Shown here piece by piece: positions 42,632 to 52,673 of a stretch of DNA of 64,000 bases. How positions within the stretch are numbered: position 1 is the stretch's first letter; every line of letters begins with the position of its first letter. The translations under genes and the position numbers were made by a program. Origin of the DNA: Alteromonas sp. V450 (GTDB lineage Bacteria; Pseudomonadota; Gammaproteobacteria; Enterobacterales; Alteromonadaceae). The notes beneath the pieces are model-generated. The model searched no databases. It was not told where the DNA came from and saw only the letters and a list, made by a program, of their open reading frames with translations. The stretch spans positions 1,054,001 through 1,118,000 of the forward strand of contig NZ_MODU01000004.1 of the NCBI RefSeq assembly GCF_001885075.1, written 5' to 3'.

Positions 42632-44161
42632 ATGACCGTTATCCGTCAACAAGACTTCATTGACAGCATTGAAGATGCCCTGCAATTTATTTCTTATTAT
42701 CATCCACTCGACTACGTGAAAGCCGTAGAAGAGGCGTATAAAAAAGAAAAAAGCCAAGCCGCGAAGGATGCTATGGCGCAAATTCTTATCAACTCGCGCA
42801 TGTCTGCCGAAGGTAAGCGACCTTTATGCCAAGACACGGGGATTGTCACGTGTTTTGTTAAGGTTGGTATGGGAGTGACATGGGACAAGACTGACATGAC
42901 CGTTCAAGAAATGGTTGATGAAGGAACACGTCGCGCTTATCTCAACCCTGACAATCCGTTACGAGCGTCAATTGTTGCAGACCCTGCTGGTGCGCGTAAA
43001 AACACGAAAGACAATACGCCATCTGTTGTACATATTGACATGGTAGCGGGTGAAAAGATTGAAGTGATGATCGCGGCTAAAGGCGGCGGTTCAGAAAATA
43101 AATCAAAAATGGTTATGCTTAACCCTAGCGATGACATTGCGGATTGGGTTGTGAAAACATTACCGTCGATGGGGGCAGGCTGGTGTCCACCAGGCATGCT
43201 GGGTATAGGTATTGGTGGTACTGCCGAAAAAGCAGCGGTACTTGCCAAAGAAAGCCTCATGGACCCGGTAGACATTCAAGAACTTATTGAACGTGGACCG
43301 CAAACAACAGATGAAAAACTTCGTTTAGAAATTTTTGACCGCGTCAACAAGTTAGGTATTGGTGCACAAGGCTTAGGAGGTTTGACTACCGTTGTTGACG
43401 TTAAAATTAAGTCGTTACCTACACATGCAGCATCAAAACCAGTAGCCATGATCCCCAACTGTGCTGCAACCCGTCATGCGCATTTCTATCTCGATGGTTC
43501 GGGCCCAGCGGAACTTACGCCACCGAAGTTAGAAGACTGGCCAGAAGTAACCTGGGAAGTTAGCGACAATACTCGCCGCGTTAATCTTGATGAAGTTACC
43601 AAAGAAGATATTCAAGAGTGGAAAGTAGGTGAGACGGTGTTGCTATCTGGAAAGATGCTTACCGGTCGAGATGCTGCACACAAGCGCATTCAAACTATGA
43701 TGGAAAACGGTGAAGGTTTACCGGAGGGCGTTGACCTCACTAACCGCTTTATCTATTACGTTGGCCCTGTTGATGCTGTGGGTGACGAAGTGGTAGGTCC
43801 GGCAGGCCCGACTACTGCAACCCGTATGGATAAATTCACCGACATGATGCTAGAGAAAACAGGCCTTATCGGCATGATTGGTAAAGCAGAACGCGGTCCA
43901 GCAACGGTAGATTCAATCGCAAAACATAAAGCAGTTTATTTGATGGCAGTGGGCGGTGCCGCTTATCTTGTATCTAAAGCCATTAAAAAATCTCGTGTTG
44001 TTGCTTTTGAAGACTTAGGAATGGAAGCTATCTACGAGTTCGAGGTAGAAGACATGCCTGTAACGGTTGCAGTAGACAGCACGGGTGCCAATGCTCACAA
44101 AAATGGTCCTGCCATTTGGAAAGCGAAAATTGAAGAGTTAGATGCTACCTTGTCTAAATAG
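42632..44161 (+). CDS. class I fumarate hydratase (iron-sulfur)
   Basis: This 509-residue enzyme interconverts fumarate and malate in the citric acid cycle using a 4Fe-4S cluster. Cluster cysteines are visible in LCQDTGIVTCF and MIPNCAATRH, and the third is probably further on. The C-terminal beta domain contains YYVGPVDAVGDEVVGPAGPT, which holds the substrate-binding TTATRMDKF. It is of the single-chain FumA/FumB type, sensitive to oxidants. AGAGGA precedes the ATG and a strong terminator follows. Confidence 0.94.
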   Translation: MTVIRQQDFIDSIEDALQFISYYHPLDYVKAVEEAYKKEKSQAAKDAMAQILINSRMSAEGKRPLCQDTGIVTCFVKVGMGVTWDKTDMTVQEMVDEGTRRAYLNPDNPLRASIVADPAGARKNTKDNTPSVVHIDMVAGEKIEVMIAAKGGGSENKSKMVMLNPSDDIADWVVKTLPSMGAGWCPPGMLGIGIGGTAEKAAVLAKESLMDPVDIQELIERGPQTTDEKLRLEIFDRVNKLGIGAQGLGGLTTVVDVKIKSLPTHAASKPVAMIPNCAATRHAHFYLDGSGPAELTPPKLEDWPEVTWEVSDNTRRVNLDEVTKEDIQEWKVGETVLLSGKMLTGRDAAHKRIQTMMENGEGLPEGVDLTNRFIYYVGPVDAVGDEVVGPAGPTTATRMDKFTDMMLEKTGLIGMIGKAERGPATVDSIAKHKAVYLMAVGGAAYLVSKAIKKSRVVAFEDLGMEAIYEFEVEDMPVTVAVDSTGANAHKNGPAIWKAKIEELDATLSK

Positions 44162-44186
44162 CTCGCTCGTTTAATGAATAATACTT

Positions 44187-44214
44187 GGGGTACAGTGTAG
44201 TACCCCTTTTTTTT
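44187..44214 (+). terminator. intrinsic terminator after fumarase
   Basis: GGGGTAC (44187-44193) and GTACCCC (44200-44206) form a perfect stem followed by TTTTTTTT, 26 bases after the fumarase stop. Confidence 0.92.
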
Positions 44215-44231
44215 GAAATAGTTATTTCCTA

Positions 44232-44280
44232 TTGGAATGCGCGTTTATTTTTGTTTATAGTGCTGTACAAAATAACAGTA
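44232..44280 (+). promoter_or_regulatory. rmuC promoter with overlapping LexA-type SOS box
   Basis: TTGGAA (44232-44237) and TATAGT (44256-44261) are 18 bases apart and make a plausible sigma70 promoter. Immediately after the -10 lies CTGTACAAAATAACAG (44263-44278), the CTGT-N8-ACAG form of gammaproteobacterial LexA boxes, with flanking TA at 44279-44280. The rmuC ATG is 13 bases downstream of the box. LexA would cover the transcription start. Confidence 0.7.
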
Positions 44281-44291
44281 CCCAAAACATC

Positions 44292-45581
44292 ATGCTCATT
44301 TCTTTTATCCAAAACGAACCCATTGCTTTTTTATTTGCGTTTATCTGCCTATCAATAGCTTGCCTTACATGCATTGTCCTCTTGCGCCAATTCGCAACTA
44401 AACTAGAAAAATGCAAACAACAACAACTGTCACTAGAACAGACACTTCAGCATGAGCGATTAACCGTTGTAAAACTCGAAAGTAAGTGCGAAGCACAAGA
44501 AAAACGAACGCAAGCGTTACTAGATGCCCACCAAGAGAAAATTGCAGATATGAACGCCGCAGAGAAGCGTTTACAAACGCAATTTGAAAACTTAGCGAAT
44601 AAGATTTTTGACGAAAAGCAACAAAGATACACTCAACAGGCAAAAACTAATATCGAGTCAGTATTAGCACCTTTCAAAAATCAATTAGATGCTTTCAAAC
44701 AACAAATTGCCGACCAACATATTCGTGAAGGCCAAGAAAGAGCATCTTTGAAAACTGAAATCCTAGGCCTAAAGGCACTTAATCAAAAAATCACAGAGGA
44801 AGCGGCTGCGTTAACTAATGCGCTTAAAGGCGACAATAAACAGCAAGGCAATTGGGGAGAGGTAGTTTTAGAGCGAATTCTCAAGGAGTCAGGACTCCGG
44901 GAAGGACATGAATTTGAAACCCAAGTGAACATTGCCTCTGAACAAGGAAAGCGACAGCTCCCAGATGTTGTTGTACATTTGCCAAACGATAAAGACGTAG
45001 TCATTGACTCGAAAGTCAGTTTGACCGCCTACGAACGGTATTACAACTGCAAAGATGAGGTAGAAAAAGCAAGCTATCTTAAGCAACACGTTACCTCTAT
45101 TAAGTCACACGTTAAGGGGCTAGGGAGCAAGGATTATCAGTCACTGAAAGGCTTAAAAACGCTAGACTACGTTTTATTATTCATCCCAATAGAGTCGGCT
45201 TTTATGCTAGCAATAGAGGAAGAGCCCGATTTGATAACAATGGCGTTAAATAAAAATATCATGTTAGTAAGTCCGACTAACTTACTGGTTGCTTTGAGAA
45301 CCATAAACAATATTTGGCAGTACGAATATCAAAATCAAAATGCGCAACGTATCGCAGAACAAGCTGCAAAGCTCTACGATAAGTTTGTCGGCTTCATAAA
45401 TGACATGGAGAAAATTGGAAAGGCCATTGAAGGTGCCAACTCCACTTACGAACAGGCGATGAACAAGCTATCAAAGGGAAGAGGGAATATTATTCGTCAA
45501 ATAGAAAGCTTTAAAACACTTGGCGTTCAGCCGAATAAAAAACTCTCTGTGAATTACGACAGTGAAGAAGATACAAAATAG
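44292..45581 (+). CDS. rmuC: DNA recombination protein RmuC
   Basis: This 429-residue protein matches RmuC, which limits recombination at inverted repeats and is a putative nuclease. It has an N-terminal membrane anchor (about 13-32), a long coiled coil (about 40-160) and the conserved PD-(D/E)xK-like core. The latter shows GNWGEVVLERILKESGL (about 196-212) and VVIDSKVSLTAYERY (about 237-251). The frame could begin at TTG 44232, but the promoter and LexA box occupy that stretch, so the ATG at 44292 is chosen. SOS control is inferred from the box. Confidence 0.9.
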   Translation: MLISFIQNEPIAFLFAFICLSIACLTCIVLLRQFATKLEKCKQQQLSLEQTLQHERLTVVKLESKCEAQEKRTQALLDAHQEKIADMNAAEKRLQTQFENLANKIFDEKQQRYTQQAKTNIESVLAPFKNQLDAFKQQIADQHIREGQERASLKTEILGLKALNQKITEEAAALTNALKGDNKQQGNWGEVVLERILKESGLREGHEFETQVNIASEQGKRQLPDVVVHLPNDKDVVIDSKVSLTAYERYYNCKDEVEKASYLKQHVTSIKSHVKGLGSKDYQSLKGLKTLDYVLLFIPIESAFMLAIEEEPDLITMALNKNIMLVSPTNLLVALRTINNIWQYEYQNQNAQRIAEQAAKLYDKFVGFINDMEKIGKAIEGANSTYEQAMNKLSKGRGNIIRQIESFKTLGVQPNKKLSVNYDSEEDTK

Positions 45582-45801
45582 AAACATTATTGAAACAAAT
45601 ATCCTCCTACAAATTTACGTTACTTACCAAAATATTACACTTTTAGGATGTTTGTCCTCAAAAATGCGCGCAACTTAAAACATTCGTTTCTTACACGGTT
45701 TAAATGATTTTACTTTAAAAATGACGCTCCCGCGAATCTTAAACTAGCATATGGCGTTATACGAAAGTCGCTAACTGGCCCTCATTTTTAAGGGGAAAAA
45801 C

Positions 45802-46989
45802 GTGAAAGATAGAAATCATTTGGCCGAAGTAAAAACAACAAATAAGGTCGAAATTATTGCTAAAGGGGTTGTTGATATCCCAATGCTGCAAATCCTGTCA
45901 CCGGAAGGTGTACTACTAGACGGCGCACAAGAGCCTATGTTGGAAAAAGGGGACGCGCTAGACATTTATAACACCATGGAATATATCCGCGTGTTAGACG
46001 AACGTATGGTGGGTGCTCAACGTCAAGGTCGCATTAGTTTTTACTTGGCCAGTACAGGTGAAGAAGCCGCTTCAGTGGCCAGCGCTGCTGCGTTATCAGA
46101 CGACGACATGGTCATGTCTCAGTACCGTGAGCAGGGCGCATTGGCGTACCGCGGGTACACCACAGAACAATTCATGAACCAAATGTTTAGCAATAAAGAC
46201 GACCCGAACAAAGGACGTCAGATGCCTATCCATTATGGTGATAAGCCACTTAACTTTATGACCATATCATCACCGCTAGGTACACAGATCCCTCAAGCAT
46301 CTGGTTACGCTTATGGCCAGAAAATGTCCGGTAAAGATGTGGTCACTATCTGTTACTTCGGTGAAGGTGCAGCGTCAGAAGGAGACTTCCACGCAGGGTT
46401 AAACATGGCGGCGGTACTTAACTGCCCAGTTATTTTCTTTTGCCGTAATAATGGCTACGCCATTTCAACACCAGCAGAAGAACAGTTCGCGGGTGACGGC
46501 ATTGCTTCTCGTGGCTTAGGTTACGGTATTAAAACTATCCGTGTTGATGGTAACGATGTGTTAGCCATCTACGCAGCTACAAAAGAAGCCCGTCGTATTG
46601 CCATTGAAGAGAAATGTCCTGTGCTCATTGAAGCCATGACCTATCGTTTAGCGGCGCACTCCACGTCGGATGATCCAACAGGCTATCGCTCTCGTGAAGA
46701 AGAAGATAAGTGGCGTGCAAAAGATCCTATCGCTCGTATGGCGAAATGGTTAGACAGCAAGGGCTGGTTTGACGAAGCGGAGAACCAAAAGCGCGTTGAT
46801 AAAGCAAGACAAGATGTTTTAGCTGCAATGAAGAGTTGTGAAAAGACTGACGTGTGTGCCATTGAGGATATTGTCGAAGACGTTTACGACACACCACCTT
46901 GGCACTTAAAAGAACAGCTCAGTGAATTGAAAGCGCATATCAAAAAGTACCCGAAGATGTACCCTAAAACAGCAGGGAGAGTAAAGTAA
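45802..46989 (+). CDS. bkdA1: branched-chain 2-oxoacid dehydrogenase E1 alpha
   Basis: This 395-residue subunit of the branched-chain keto acid dehydrogenase uses thiamine diphosphate to decarboxylate keto acids of valine, leucine and isoleucine. The TPP motif runs from [18 protein letters not shown] to the NNGYAIS end at about 205-220, and the phosphorylation-loop-like [13 protein letters not shown] follows near 287. It starts at GTG 45802 behind AAGGGG. It opens the bkdA1-bkdA2-bkdB operon, whose next ATG overlaps its stop by 1 base. A TTACGT half-site lies about 190 bases upstream. Confidence 0.94.
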   Translation: MKDRNHLAEVKTTNKVEIIAKGVVDIPMLQILSPEGVLLDGAQEPMLEKGDALDIYNTMEYIRVLDERMVGAQRQGRISFYLASTGEEAASVASAAALSDDDMVMSQYREQGALAYRGYTTEQFMNQMFSNKDDPNKGRQMPIHYGDKPLNFMTISSPLGTQIPQASGYAYGQKMSGKDVVTICYFGEGAASEGDFHAGLNMAAVLNCPVIFFCRNNGYAISTPAEEQFAGDGIASRGLGYGIKTIRVDGNDVLAIYAATKEARRIAIEEKCPVLIEAMTYRLAAHSTSDDPTGYRSREEEDKWRAKDPIARMAKWLDSKGWFDEAENQKRVDKARQDVLAAMKSCEKTDVCAIEDIVEDVYDTPPWHLKEQLSELKAHIKKYPKMYPKTAGRVK

Positions 46990-47966
46990 TGGCTAAGATG
47001 AACCTACTTCAAGCGATCAACAATGCACTCATCACAGCCATGACCGAAGATGAAAAAGTAATGGTCTTTGGTGAAGACGTGGGCCATTTTGGTGGCGTAT
47101 TCCGTGCGACCAGTCATCTTCAGGAAAAATTCGGCAAAGCACGTTGCTTTAACACGCCACTTACCGAGCAAGGCATTATCGGCTTTGCCAACGGCTTAGC
47201 TTCACAAGGCTCTGTACCTGTCGCTGAAATTCAATTTGGCGATTACATTTTCCCTGCGTTTGACCAAATCGTGAATGAGACGGCTAAATGGCGCTATCGT
47301 TCAGGCGGTCAGTTCGATGTGGGTACGCTTACCATTCGTACACCTTACGGCGGCGGTATCGCAGGCGGCCATTATCACAGTCAATCACCAGAGGCCTTCT
47401 TCGCTCACTGCCCGGGATTAAAAATTGTAATCCCTCGTGACCCATACCAAGCAAAAGGTCTGTTGCTTGCGTCTATTCGCGACAAAAACCCCGTATTATT
47501 CATGGAGCCTAAACGTCTTTACCGCGCTTCTGTATCGGAAGTACCTGAAGAAGATTACGAACTACCGTTAGGTAAGGCAGATATTGTTCAAGAAGGTAGC
47601 GATATCACGTTATTAGGTTGGGGCGCGCAAATAGAAATTCTGCAAAAAGCCGCAGAGATGGCACTTGAAGATGGTGTGTCGTGTGAAATTATCGATTTAC
47701 GCAGCATATTACCGTGGGACGTTGAAACGGTTATGCAATCTGTAATGAAAACAGGTCGTTTATTGATAAACCACGAAGCACCACTAACGGGTGGCTTTGC
47801 GAGTGAAATTGCCGCGAGCATTCAAGAACGCTGTTTCTTATACCTTGAAGCGCCTATTGCAAGGGTGTGTGGTTTAGATACGCCGTATCCTTTGGCGCAC
47901 GAAAAAGAATATATGCCAGATGAAACGAAGACGTACGAAGCCATAAAACGTACGCTTCACTATTAA
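46989..47966 (+). CDS. bkdA2: branched-chain 2-oxoacid dehydrogenase E1 beta
   Basis: This 325-residue subunit forms the heterotetrameric E1 with the alpha subunit. Family segments are [14 protein letters not shown] (about 26-39), [16 protein letters not shown], and [19 protein letters not shown] (about 116-134). The C-terminal transketolase-like domain contains DLRSILPWD. It overlaps bkdA1 by 1 base (TAATG) and precedes bkdB by 16 bases, so it is cotranscribed. It acts with BkdB and an E3 lipoamide dehydrogenase not encoded here. Confidence 0.94.
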   Translation: MAKMNLLQAINNALITAMTEDEKVMVFGEDVGHFGGVFRATSHLQEKFGKARCFNTPLTEQGIIGFANGLASQGSVPVAEIQFGDYIFPAFDQIVNETAKWRYRSGGQFDVGTLTIRTPYGGGIAGGHYHSQSPEAFFAHCPGLKIVIPRDPYQAKGLLLASIRDKNPVLFMEPKRLYRASVSEVPEEDYELPLGKADIVQEGSDITLLGWGAQIEILQKAAEMALEDGVSCEIIDLRSILPWDVETVMQSVMKTGRLLINHEAPLTGGFASEIAASIQERCFLYLEAPIARVCGLDTPYPLAHEKEYMPDETKTYEAIKRTLHY

Positions 47967-47982
47967 GCCGGGGGACGATGAA

Positions 47983-49683
47983 ATGACAATTGAATTTATC
48001 TTACCGGACATTGGTGAAGGTATCGTTGAGTGTGAACTTCTGGAATGGTTAGTTTCTGAAGGAGAACATATTGAAGAAGATCAACCAGTCGCGGAAGTAA
48101 TGACCGACAAGGCGACTGTTCAGATCCCTGCTATGCATGCAGGTGTGGTTAATAAACTGCATTACGCGGTAGGTGATATTGCTAAAGTACACGCACCGCT
48201 GTTCTCTATGACGCCAGATGATGCCGACGCTAACACAGATGCTCAAGAAGACGCGCAAGCGGAAGTAAAAGAGAATGTGTCTGAAACAGCGACAGCGAAT
48301 GAAAGTTCTTCTTCAAGCGCTTCAAACGGCAAGCACATCGAAGACTTTATTCTGCCAGATATTGGTGAAGGTATTGTCGAGTGCGAAATTGTGAAATGGA
48401 ATGTGGCTGAAGGCGATGAAATAGAAGAAGACCAAGCCGTTGTAGAAGTGATGACCGATAAAGCAGTGGTAGAAATACCTGCTAAAAACGCGGGGATCGT
48501 GCATCGTCTTTATTACGCGCAAGGCGATATAGCGAAAGTACATAGTGCATTGTTTGCGCTAGAAGTTGCCGGTGAAGCCACAACTACTAGCGGCACTAAT
48601 GAAGAATCACCAACGGCAAACAACAGTGCTTCAAGCGTTGCATCTCAAAGCTCAGTGACTGCGCAAACAAACGGTTTAAGTCAGCAATCAGCGCAAGTTG
48701 CTCCTTCAAAATTCAGTGATGGTGAATACGAGCCACCTATTGCTATAGAAGGTAAGGTGTTGGCTAGCCCTGCGGTAAGACGTGTTGCAAGAGAAAAGAA
48801 TATCGACCTCTCCTCGGTGAAGGGCTCGGGCAAAAAAGGTCGGATCCTTAAGTCTGACGTATTGAATCTACGACATTCGAATGTTGATACGTCGTCTCAA
48901 AACACGTCATCTTCTGCGCCAAGCTCACCGACCGCAGAAAAAGGTGATTCAAACAGCGCAAGCACTGTGCTTAAAGGGAGCGTTAGAACGGAAAAAGTAC
49001 GCGGTATTCAGGCAGCGATGGCGAAGCAAATGTCGGCTTCGGTTTATACGATCCCGCACTTCACCGTCAGTGACGAGTTGGTAATGGACAACCTGATGTC
49101 GCTACGCAAGCTGCTTAAACCTGAATTTGAAGCGAAGAACGTAAAACTCAGCTTTATGCCGTTTTTCGTTAAAGCAATGTCATTGGCACTCAATGAGTTC
49201 CCTGTCATTAACAGTCAGCTTAACGAAGACGCCACTGAGATAAGCTACTTCGCAGATCACAATATTGGTTTTGCAGTAGACTCTAAAATTGGTTTGCTTG
49301 TACCGAATATTAAGCGGGTACAAGACCTTTCGCTTTTAGATATTGCTGTTCAGATGCAGGATATTATCGAGCAAGCCAGAGCAGGGCGCGTGGCTGGCGA
49401 GCACCTTAAAGGCGGTACGATTAGTATCTCTAATATTGGTGCAATAGGCGGTATTACCGCAACGCCAGTAATCAATAAGCCAGAAGCGGCTATTGTTGCG
49501 CTTGGTAAAACGCAGAAACTTCCACGTTTTGATGATGAAGGGAACGTTAGCGCGCAGAATATCATGGCGGTAAACTGGTCTGGCGATCACCGTATCATTG
49601 ATGGCGCGACTATGGTGCGATTCAATAACCTATGGATGAGTTATCTAACCCAGCCAGAAAAAATGTTAATGCACCTTAAGTGA
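47983..49683 (+). CDS. bkdB: branched-chain 2-oxoacid dehydrogenase E2 (dihydrolipoyl acyltransferase)
   Basis: This 566-residue core subunit transfers the acyl group to CoA. It carries two lipoyl domains with lipoyl-lysines Lys43 (MTDKATVQIP) and Lys160 (MTDKAVVEIP). Ser/Ala-rich linkers follow, then an E3-binding domain at about 260-297 (LASPAVRRVAREKNIDL). The catalytic domain contains the histidine/aspartate motif GDHRIIDGATM near residue 534. Many BkdB proteins have only one lipoyl domain, and the two here are clearly duplicated. A strong terminator follows at 49724. Confidence 0.94.
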   Translation: MTIEFILPDIGEGIVECELLEWLVSEGEHIEEDQPVAEVMTDKATVQIPAMHAGVVNKLHYAVGDIAKVHAPLFSMTPDDADANTDAQEDAQAEVKENVSETATANESSSSSASNGKHIEDFILPDIGEGIVECEIVKWNVAEGDEIEEDQAVVEVMTDKAVVEIPAKNAGIVHRLYYAQGDIAKVHSALFALEVAGEATTTSGTNEESPTANNSASSVASQSSVTAQTNGLSQQSAQVAPSKFSDGEYEPPIAIEGKVLASPAVRRVAREKNIDLSSVKGSGKKGRILKSDVLNLRHSNVDTSSQNTSSSAPSSPTAEKGDSNSASTVLKGSVRTEKVRGIQAAMAKQMSASVYTIPHFTVSDELVMDNLMSLRKLLKPEFEAKNVKLSFMPFFVKAMSLALNEFPVINSQLNEDATEISYFADHNIGFAVDSKIGLLVPNIKRVQDLSLLDIAVQMQDIIEQARAGRVAGEHLKGGTISISNIGAIGGITATPVINKPEAAIVALGKTQKLPRFDDEGNVSAQNIMAVNWSGDHRIIDGATMVRFNNLWMSYLTQPEKMLMHLK

Positions 49684-49723
49684 TATCATTCAAAGCAATT
49701 TGATTTGCAGTAGCAATATTTTT

Positions 49724-49757
49724 AAAGGGCCAATAGTAAAACTATTGGCCCTTTTTT
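49724..49757 (+). terminator. intrinsic terminator of the bkd operon
   Basis: AAAGGGCCAATAGT (49724-49737) and ACTATTGGCCCTTT (49741-49754) form a perfect 14-base stem with a 3-base loop, followed by TTT. It lies 40 bases after bkdB. Confidence 0.93.
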
Positions 49758-49830
49758 GTTTTGTATACCTCAAAGCGCGTTGACGTTATTATAGAGCACT
49801 ATAAACAAACGAAAATTTTACTGAGGTTTT

Positions 49831-50709
49831 GTGCTTAGTTATCAACATGCCTTTCATGCGGGCAACCACGCTGATGTCATTAAACATCTTTGTTGGATTG
49901 GCGTTATCAACGCATTAAAGAAAAAAGATAAACCTTTTACGCTTTTCGACACCCACGCAGGGGCGGGCGCATACGATCTAACCGATGCCATGTCGTCAAA
50001 AAATAAAGAGTACGAGACAGGTATTTCTCGTTTGCTCTTAGATGATAAGGGGGCTCAGGACTTGCCAAATTTGTTGGCCGACTATTTATCGTTGTGTGAA
50101 CCTTTTTTAGCGCAGCAGCAATATCCGGGCTCACCGGCAATAAGTGCAAAGGCCAAAAGGGATGGTGATAACTTACACCTTATGGAACTTCACCCTGCGG
50201 AATTCAATAAATTAGACAACAATGTATCCCGTTTACGCACCCGTAATAGCCACGTCCATAAACGTGACGGATATGAAGGGCTTCGTGCACTCACGCCACC
50301 TAAACCCAATCGCGGTGCTATTTTAATCGACCCTCCTTATGAGCGTGTGAATGAATACAGCGACCTTGTTAAGGGGGTGGAACAGGTATTTAAACGCTGG
50401 CAGCAGGCACAAATTGTAGTGTGGTATCCACTACTGTCAGAGAGAGCCGGCACCAAAAGTGGGGCAAGTGAAGCTATGTGCGAAAAGCTTGCAGCAATAG
50501 GCAAACCCTGTTTTAAAGCAGAAATATGCGTGGCAGAAAATACGCAAGATGCTGGTATGTATGGTTCAGGCGTATTGGTGTTAAACCCGCCATGGCAGCT
50601 AGATGCTAATTTAAAAAGCGCGTTAGAAAGCGTTGTTGGTATGTTAGGTGCCGATGAAACGGGTTATCACGCTACAGCGCATGTTACCTGGATAAACGAA
50701 GATAATTGA
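49831..50709 (+). CDS. rlmJ: 23S rRNA (adenine-N6)-methyltransferase RlmJ
   Basis: This 292-residue methyltransferase matches RlmJ, which methylates N6 of A2030 in 23S rRNA. The N-terminus LSYQHAFHAGNHADVIKH and the catalytic ILIDPPYERVNEY (DPPY form, about residues 168-180) are typical, as is PGSPAISAKAKRDGD near 103. Translation starts at GTG 49831, preceded by an AGG. It is followed 83 bases later by the kinase-fusion gene. Confidence 0.94.
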   Translation: MLSYQHAFHAGNHADVIKHLCWIGVINALKKKDKPFTLFDTHAGAGAYDLTDAMSSKNKEYETGISRLLLDDKGAQDLPNLLADYLSLCEPFLAQQQYPGSPAISAKAKRDGDNLHLMELHPAEFNKLDNNVSRLRTRNSHVHKRDGYEGLRALTPPKPNRGAILIDPPYERVNEYSDLVKGVEQVFKRWQQAQIVVWYPLLSERAGTKSGASEAMCEKLAAIGKPCFKAEICVAENTQDAGMYGSGVLVLNPPWQLDANLKSALESVVGMLGADETGYHATAHVTWINEDN

Positions 50710-50792
50710 TTACTGTGCAGTTTAACAATGGTAGGCGTATCGCTGCTGATTAACCTGTTTCAAAAAGTCACTAAAAGCGTGAAGTAAAAAAC

Positions 50793-52673
50793 ATGTCGCA
50801 ACTCAAAGGCCTAAAACATTTCTATATACCCGATGAGCAGTCGATATATCTGCTATCTCATGCGGATGCGAAAAAACTAAAAGACTGGGTAAACCTTTGT
50901 ATCTCGCAGTTAGAAGGGTTGGGGTACAGTGACATCGAACTTTTAGGGAAAGGAGCCTTTGGGTTTGCGTTTGCAGGGAACGCGCCAAGCGGTGAATCAC
51001 GGGTATTTAAGTTTTCGCGAATAACGTTGCCGCAGCATGTGCAAGATAGACTAGAAGAGGAAGCTTTTATGCTTTCTCACGTTAATCATGAGTTTGTGCC
51101 GCGGTTTATTGAATATCAACAAATACGCAAACAATCCATTTTAGTTATGGGGCGAGCGCCTGGCGAAGACCTAGAAAAAGTCAGCTTGAAAACAGGCCCA
51201 CTATCGCCCCGTATTATCGTCAAAATTGCAGTGCAGGTCGGCGAACTTTTATCCAGTTTTCGCCAATACAGTGAAAATGGAGAAATTAAACCCATTGTTC
51301 ACGGTGACATAAAACCTTCGAACCTGGTTTGGGATGCTGAAAATGAAGCTGTTGGACTGATTGATTGGGGCTCTTCAGTGTTCGCTCAGACCGATATTTC
51401 TGGGCAGTATGTGGGAAATAATGTCATGGACTTAATGTCAGGAGAGCTACACCAAACCAACGCCCGACTTGGCGATGTGTATTTCATCGGAGAAGAGCAG
51501 CTTAATGGCGCACTTTCCAGCCCACGCTTCGATGAACAAGGCCTGGCGAGCACGCTGTATGCTCTGGCTTCAGGACAGTCGTGCCGTTATGGCAGTAAAG
51601 TCATTACGCCGTCATCCCTTGGCCTTCCCAAAATGCTTGCCAATATCCTTGAGCACATGCTCAGTGAAGATCCGGTAAAGAGAAGACAAGGCGGAGATTA
51701 CCTGTTTAATCACCTGCACGTTTTGAAGAATATGGTCTTCACACAAGATAAGCCTGCACAATACACACCATTAATACCTACATGGGTGGCCCAGACACAA
51801 AACCGCGCTGATATTGAAACCGTCGTTTACAGTTCTCGAAAATCTTACTTACGCCAACAGGCCAGGCTGTCTTATTCATTAGATGAGAAAGACGTAGAGG
51901 AACTTCGTTATATAGACGATGCGCAATTTGACCGCTACTACAAAAACTATTTACAGGGCATGGGGGATACCGAAAAAGCATTTGTTTCTGCAATAAGCCG
52001 ACTAGGCCGTTATCCTGTAGTTGGCGGTATGGCTGTGCGCTGGGAGCCAGAAGGTATATATGTCGATTCAAGCTTGAACTTATATGATGAATCAATGAAA
52101 GCAGCGTTTGATTTAGCAGTGAATAATGTCATTAATTTAGCAAGGGCTATACACAAGCCTGCCGTATTCAAGTGCTGTATGTTCAACGCGAAAAATACGC
52201 TTCACATTGAGCGTGATAATGAAGACGACGACTTTATACCTAACGGTGAGATGTCAATTCCCTACGAGTTGTCACGGGTTTCGGCACAAAAGGATGAAAG
52301 CCGTACTCATTCCTATTTTGAAGACGGTGACGATCCTGACGAACTATTAAAACTCCCGCAAACTATTATCGATACTATTGTCCAGCTAAATTCAATACAC
52401 CATACTGGCTGTATTATCTTTGAAGCATTGCCAAAGCATTTGAAAATTCACAATTACTATACGTTGCTTGATCACAGCCAAGAAGAGCGCTTTAAAGCAT
52501 TATTGGCCCAGCTGGTTCAACAAATTCCCAATATAAAAGGGCTAGGCATTTCAGGGTTTATGAAGTTACCCTATAAAGATACGCGTTTTTTCGAGCATAA
52601 AGCAAAATTGCCTGAAAAGTATTATCCGCGTAACCCAAAAGCAGTTATTGAAGAGAACGCACAACATGTCTGA
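50793..52673 (+). CDS. eukaryotic-type protein kinase fused to an unrecognised C-terminal domain
   Basis: This 626-residue cytoplasmic protein has an N-terminal kinase fold (about 45-315). Visible catalytic elements are the glycine loop LGKGAFGFAFAG (51-62), Lys73, the loop HGDIKPSNLVWD (170-181) with Asp172, Lys174 and Asn177, and DWG at 191-193 in place of DFG. The C-terminal half (about 335-626) is mixed alpha-beta and matches nothing I recognise; it includes RLGRYPVVGGMAVRWEP and an acidic DNEDDDF. It overlaps tesB by 8 bases and yrdA follows, so they form an operon. Substrates are unknown. Confidence 0.8.
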   Translation: MSQLKGLKHFYIPDEQSIYLLSHADAKKLKDWVNLCISQLEGLGYSDIELLGKGAFGFAFAGNAPSGESRVFKFSRITLPQHVQDRLEEEAFMLSHVNHEFVPRFIEYQQIRKQSILVMGRAPGEDLEKVSLKTGPLSPRIIVKIAVQVGELLSSFRQYSENGEIKPIVHGDIKPSNLVWDAENEAVGLIDWGSSVFAQTDISGQYVGNNVMDLMSGELHQTNARLGDVYFIGEEQLNGALSSPRFDEQGLASTLYALASGQSCRYGSKVITPSSLGLPKMLANILEHMLSEDPVKRRQGGDYLFNHLHVLKNMVFTQDKPAQYTPLIPTWVAQTQNRADIETVVYSSRKSYLRQQARLSYSLDEKDVEELRYIDDAQFDRYYKNYLQGMGDTEKAFVSAISRLGRYPVVGGMAVRWEPEGIYVDSSLNLYDESMKAAFDLAVNNVINLARAIHKPAVFKCCMFNAKNTLHIERDNEDDDFIPNGEMSIPYELSRVSAQKDESRTHSYFEDGDDPDELLKLPQTIIDTIVQLNSIHHTGCIIFEALPKHLKIHNYYTLLDHSQEERFKALLAQLVQQIPNIKGLGISGFMKLPYKDTRFFEHKAKLPEKYYPRNPKAVIEENAQHV

